In this document: in pieces, positions 62,049 to 64,000 of the stretch
How the letters are laid out: each line of letters opens with the position of its first letter
How positions within the stretch are numbered: the stretch's first letter is position 1
Assembly (NCBI GenBank): GCA_964251665.1
Contig: CAXUKO010000009.1
Span: 62,001 to 126,000, forward strand
Length of the DNA: 64,000 nt
Direction of reading: 5' to 3'
Origin: JBBQLG01 sp964251665
GTDB taxonomy: Bacteria > Bacteroidota > Bacteroidia > Cytophagales > Spirosomataceae
Position numbers and translations under genes: made by a program
The notes under the pieces: model-generated
Seen by the model: the letters and a program-made list of their open reading frames with translations, nothing else
Told to the model about the DNA's origin: nothing
Database searches by the model: none

Positions 62049-62828
62049 TCAAATATCCAGTAACTGCCGGACGTTATCGGCGTAGGTGCTGCCGGTGGTG
62101 ATTTTCGTGCCTTTTTTATCGGTCATCAGCAGGATAAATTTGCCGTCGTAATACTTCTGCACTTCGCGGATGCGGCTGCCGTTGACGATGGTTGAGCGGC
62201 TGACACGCACAAACGTGTCCGGGAGTTTGTCGGTAAGGCTGGCGATGGTGTAAGCCGTCAGGTACTTCTGCCCGTCGACGGTACCCATGAATACGTACTT
62301 TTCTTCGGCTTCGAGGTAGGCCACATCCGGCAGGGGAATCAGCAGGATTTTGTCGCCGGTTTTCACTGATAGGGAGAGGATTTCCTTCTTGGGTTTTATC
62401 TGTTCCAGCAGCCGCATCAGGTTGTCGGTGTAGGGGTTAGCCTGATGACCACCCTGTTTTGCGTCGACGAACGCCCGGAGTTTGCTGATGGTCCGTTCGA
62501 GCCGGTCGGTCTCAATGGGTTTCAGCAGGTAGTCCACGGAATTTTCGTCAAAGGCCCGCATGGCGTACTGGTCATAAGCCGTGGCAAAGATCACGAACGG
62601 CATGTGGTTCAGCCGGGCCAGCATCTCGAACCCGTTGAGCAGCGGCATTTCGATGTCTAAGAAAATAAGATCCGGCTTCTGAGCCTCAATCTGGACTAAT
62701 CCCTCGGCTCCGTTATGGGCTTCACCCACGATGTCAAATGTATCGGTATACTTCGTCAGCAACCGGCGCAGGCGGTTAACCGCCAGTTGTTCGTCGTCGA
62801 TGAGGAGGGTTTTCAGGGGGAAATTCAT
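62049..62828 (-). CDS. LytTR family response regulator
   Basis: A 259-residue regulator: receiver (about 1-125, acidic pocket LIDDEQ, phospho-acceptor D58 in LIFLDIEMPLLNG, K in YLLKPIETDRL) and C-terminal LytTR DNA-binding domain (about 155-255: KILLIPLPDVAYLEAEEKYVFMGTVDGQKYL, LPDTFVRVSRSTIVNGSRIREVQKYY). It is phosphorylated by the LytS-type kinase whose gene ends 138 bp upstream on the same strand. Its targets are unknown; proximity to the PUL could be chance. Confidence 0.94.
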   Translation of the reverse strand: MNFPLKTLLIDDEQLAVNRLRRLLTKYTDTFDIVGEAHNGAEGLVQIEAQKPDLIFLDIEMPLLNGFEMLARLNHMPFVIFATAYDQYAMRAFDENSVDYLLKPIETDRLERTISKLRAFVDAKQGGHQANPYTDNLMRLLEQIKPKKEILSLSVKTGDKILLIPLPDVAYLEAEEKYVFMGTVDGQKYLTAYTIASLTDKLPDTFVRVSRSTIVNGSRIREVQKYYDGKFILLMTDKKGTKITTGSTYADNVRQLLDI

Positions 62829-62831
62829 CGG

Positions 62832-62975
62832 GGGTAAGTCGGGTAAGTCAGGTAAGTCGGTAAGTTGAGTAAGTCGGTAAGTCAGGTAAGTCGGTAAGTT
62901 GAGTAAGTCGGTAAGTATCTATTGGCGAAGCACTTACTGACTTATCGACTTACTGACTTACCCGACTTACTGACT
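62832..62975. repeat. GTAAGTC repeat array with tandem 34-bp units and an inverted arm (family D)
   Basis: Two exactly identical 34-bp units (62849-62882 and 62883-62916) of GTAAGTC/GTAAGTTGAG words are followed by ATCTATTGGCGAAGC and an inverted arm (62932-62975) built from CTTACTGACTTA words. It shares its short units with 6731-6799. The inverted arm overlaps the last codons of the LytS-type kinase gene. Confidence 0.9.
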
Positions 62976-64000
62976 GATCAGCGGGGTTTTTAACCGGGTT
63001 AGACGGACGGCGATCAGGACCTGTTTGTAGGGCTCGTTGCTGAATTCTACGGTGGCATCGTCGCCGTAGAGCAGTTTGAGTTTATCCTGAATGCTTCGCA
63101 GGCCGTAGCCCGCGTTCATCGTATCGGGAAACGGCGGGCCGCTGTCGTGTACACTCAGGTATAGCCAGCCCGACTTTTCGTAGATGGTCAGGTCAATCCG
63201 GCCGGCACCGGCGCTCTTCGCAATGCCATGTTTAACCGAATTTTCCACAATGGGCTGCAAGATAAACTGAGGCAGCCGAAGGGCGTTCAGCACCGGGTCA
63301 GCTACCTCGACCCGGAACGAGAGCCGCTCCCCAAACCGCACCTGCTCGACCTGTAAATAGGTCCGGGCCATCTCCAGTTCGTCGGCTAAGCTGATAAAGT
63401 AGTCGCCGTTGCGGCCCGTCGTATAGCGGAACAGTTTGGACAGCAGCATCGTCATTTCCTCGGCCTTATCGGGGTCTTCGTGGACTAAGCTGGCAATGCT
63501 ATTGAGGGCGTTGTAGAGAAAATGCGGGTTGATTTTGGCCTGCAACGCGTCGAGTTCCGCGCGGGTTTTGAGCTTCTCTAAGTTCAGCAACTGAAACTCC
63601 TGTTCGGAGAGTTTGCGGCTGATCTGCTTCCCCTGCCGGAGTACGTAAAAGATGATATTACCGATCAAGACATTACCAGCCACGTAGGCGTACCAGGGAG
63701 CATTGTCTTCCGCGTAGCTTTTTGCATTACCTAACTGACTGACCACATCCGCACCCATCCAGAAATACAGGAGCGTATTGAAGCCGACAAACAGGACTGT
63801 AACTAATCCGCTCAGTACAAGATGCCGCAGCCAGGCGGGTCGAAACACCCGGCCCAGCCAGTTCGTAAGGCTCCAGGTCAGCAAAAAAACCAGCATGCCA
63901 TCGGCAATATTCTGCAGGATGATGTACTGGTTCAGTTGAGCAAGAGCCGGTTCCCTTGCCTGTAATACCTGAGCCGTGAAGTAAATAATACCGCTGCACC
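62967..64000 (-). CDS. LytS-type sensor histidine kinase (N-terminus cut by window)
   Basis: The frame is open from the window edge to the TAA at 62967. An internal ATG at 63896 is not needed, since the upstream codons (CSGIIYFTAQVLQAREPALAQ) continue a membrane region. Membrane segments occur up to about codon 130 (MLVFLLTWSLTNWLG, HLVLSGLVTVLFVGFNTLLYFW, WYAYVAGNVLIGNIIFYVL), then the His_kinase domain with INPHFLYNALNSIASLV (phospho-acceptor His) and an HATPase (RLPQFILQPIVENSVKHGIA, GYGLRSIQDKLKLLYG). It pairs with the LytTR gene downstream. The last two or three residues and the stop are read from the repeat at 62832-62975. Confidence 0.93.
   Translation of the reverse strand, partial: CSGIIYFTAQVLQAREPALAQLNQYIILQNIADGMLVFLLTWSLTNWLGRVFRPAWLRHLVLSGLVTVLFVGFNTLLYFWMGADVVSQLGNAKSYAEDNAPWYAYVAGNVLIGNIIFYVLRQGKQISRKLSEQEFQLLNLEKLKTRAELDALQAKINPHFLYNALNSIASLVHEDPDKAEEMTMLLSKLFRYTTGRNGDYFISLADELEMARTYLQVEQVRFGERLSFRVEVADPVLNALRLPQFILQPIVENSVKHGIAKSAGAGRIDLTIYEKSGWLYLSVHDSGPPFPDTMNAGYGLRSIQDKLKLLYGDDATVEFSNEPYKQVLIAVRLTRLKTPLISQ

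Noticed and set aside
62849..62916. Two exact 34-bp tandem units as a CRISPR array
   Set aside because: The units touch each other without spacers, consist of short GTAAGTC words, and no cas genes are near.

Overview
The window looks like a chromosomal contig from a Cytophagales bacterium of the Spirosoma/Fibrella type (phylum Bacteroidota). Evidence: SusC/SusD-type glycan uptake, an ECF sigma/FecR pair, a giant secreted protein ending in a type IX secretion (T9SS) sorting domain, LytTR and AraC-type two-component regulators, very weak Shine-Dalgarno signals, and mid-50s GC judged by eye. A run of 100 Ns at 26594-26693 is an assembly gap. No rRNA, tRNA, CRISPR array, transposase or phage module was seen.

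Layout. 1-5.4 kb: end of a Tat-exported Gfo/Idh/MocA oxidoreductase, divergent miaE, then a low-GC small gene plus zeta-toxin kinase overlapping an AddB-like PD-(D/E)XK nuclease. 5.5-9.9 kb: RND adaptor and pump. 10-19 kb: small secreted protein, nitrilase, VOC protein, sorbosone-dehydrogenase-like lipoprotein, and a two-gene signalling operon (six-PAS histidine kinase, receiver-kinase fusion). 19.4-23.2 kb: two small unknown proteins, an AraC-type response regulator, then a Thr/Ser dehydratase-GNAT-fasciclin run. 23.2-28.8 kb: a long AT-rich spacer and a multi-domain T9SS adhesin-like protein broken by the assembly gap. 28.9-40.9 kb: FAD oxidoreductase, ATP-grasp ligase, LLM flavin monooxygenase, a low-GC uracil-DNA-glycosylase-like gene, a subclass A2 class A beta-lactamase, M28 peptidase, methionine-type aminotransferase, MFS transporter, serine hydrolase. 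41-45 kb: M61 peptidase and sensor kinase.

45.3-62.0 kb is a polysaccharide utilisation locus (PUL): GH36 alpha-galactosidase, ECF sigma factor, FecR anti-sigma, STN-SusC transducer/porin, SusD, SusE-like glycan-binding lipoprotein, GH53 endo-galactanase, a clan GH-A glycosidase and a GH2 beta-galactosidase. The set fits import and breakdown of beta-1,4-galactan/arabinogalactan with alpha-galactosyl decoration, induced through SusC-FecR-sigma. A LytTR response regulator and its LytS-type sensor kinase follow on the other strand.

The most unusual feature is a dense set of long, nearly perfect palindromes between genes and once inside a gene. They fall into at least five sequence families that each occur two or three times in the window. 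Within families, several copies have different arm sequences that remain exactly complementary, so the hairpin is conserved while the sequence is not. Three different families fill the gaps inside the galactan operon, and one copy is translated as an in-frame insert in the AddB-like nuclease.
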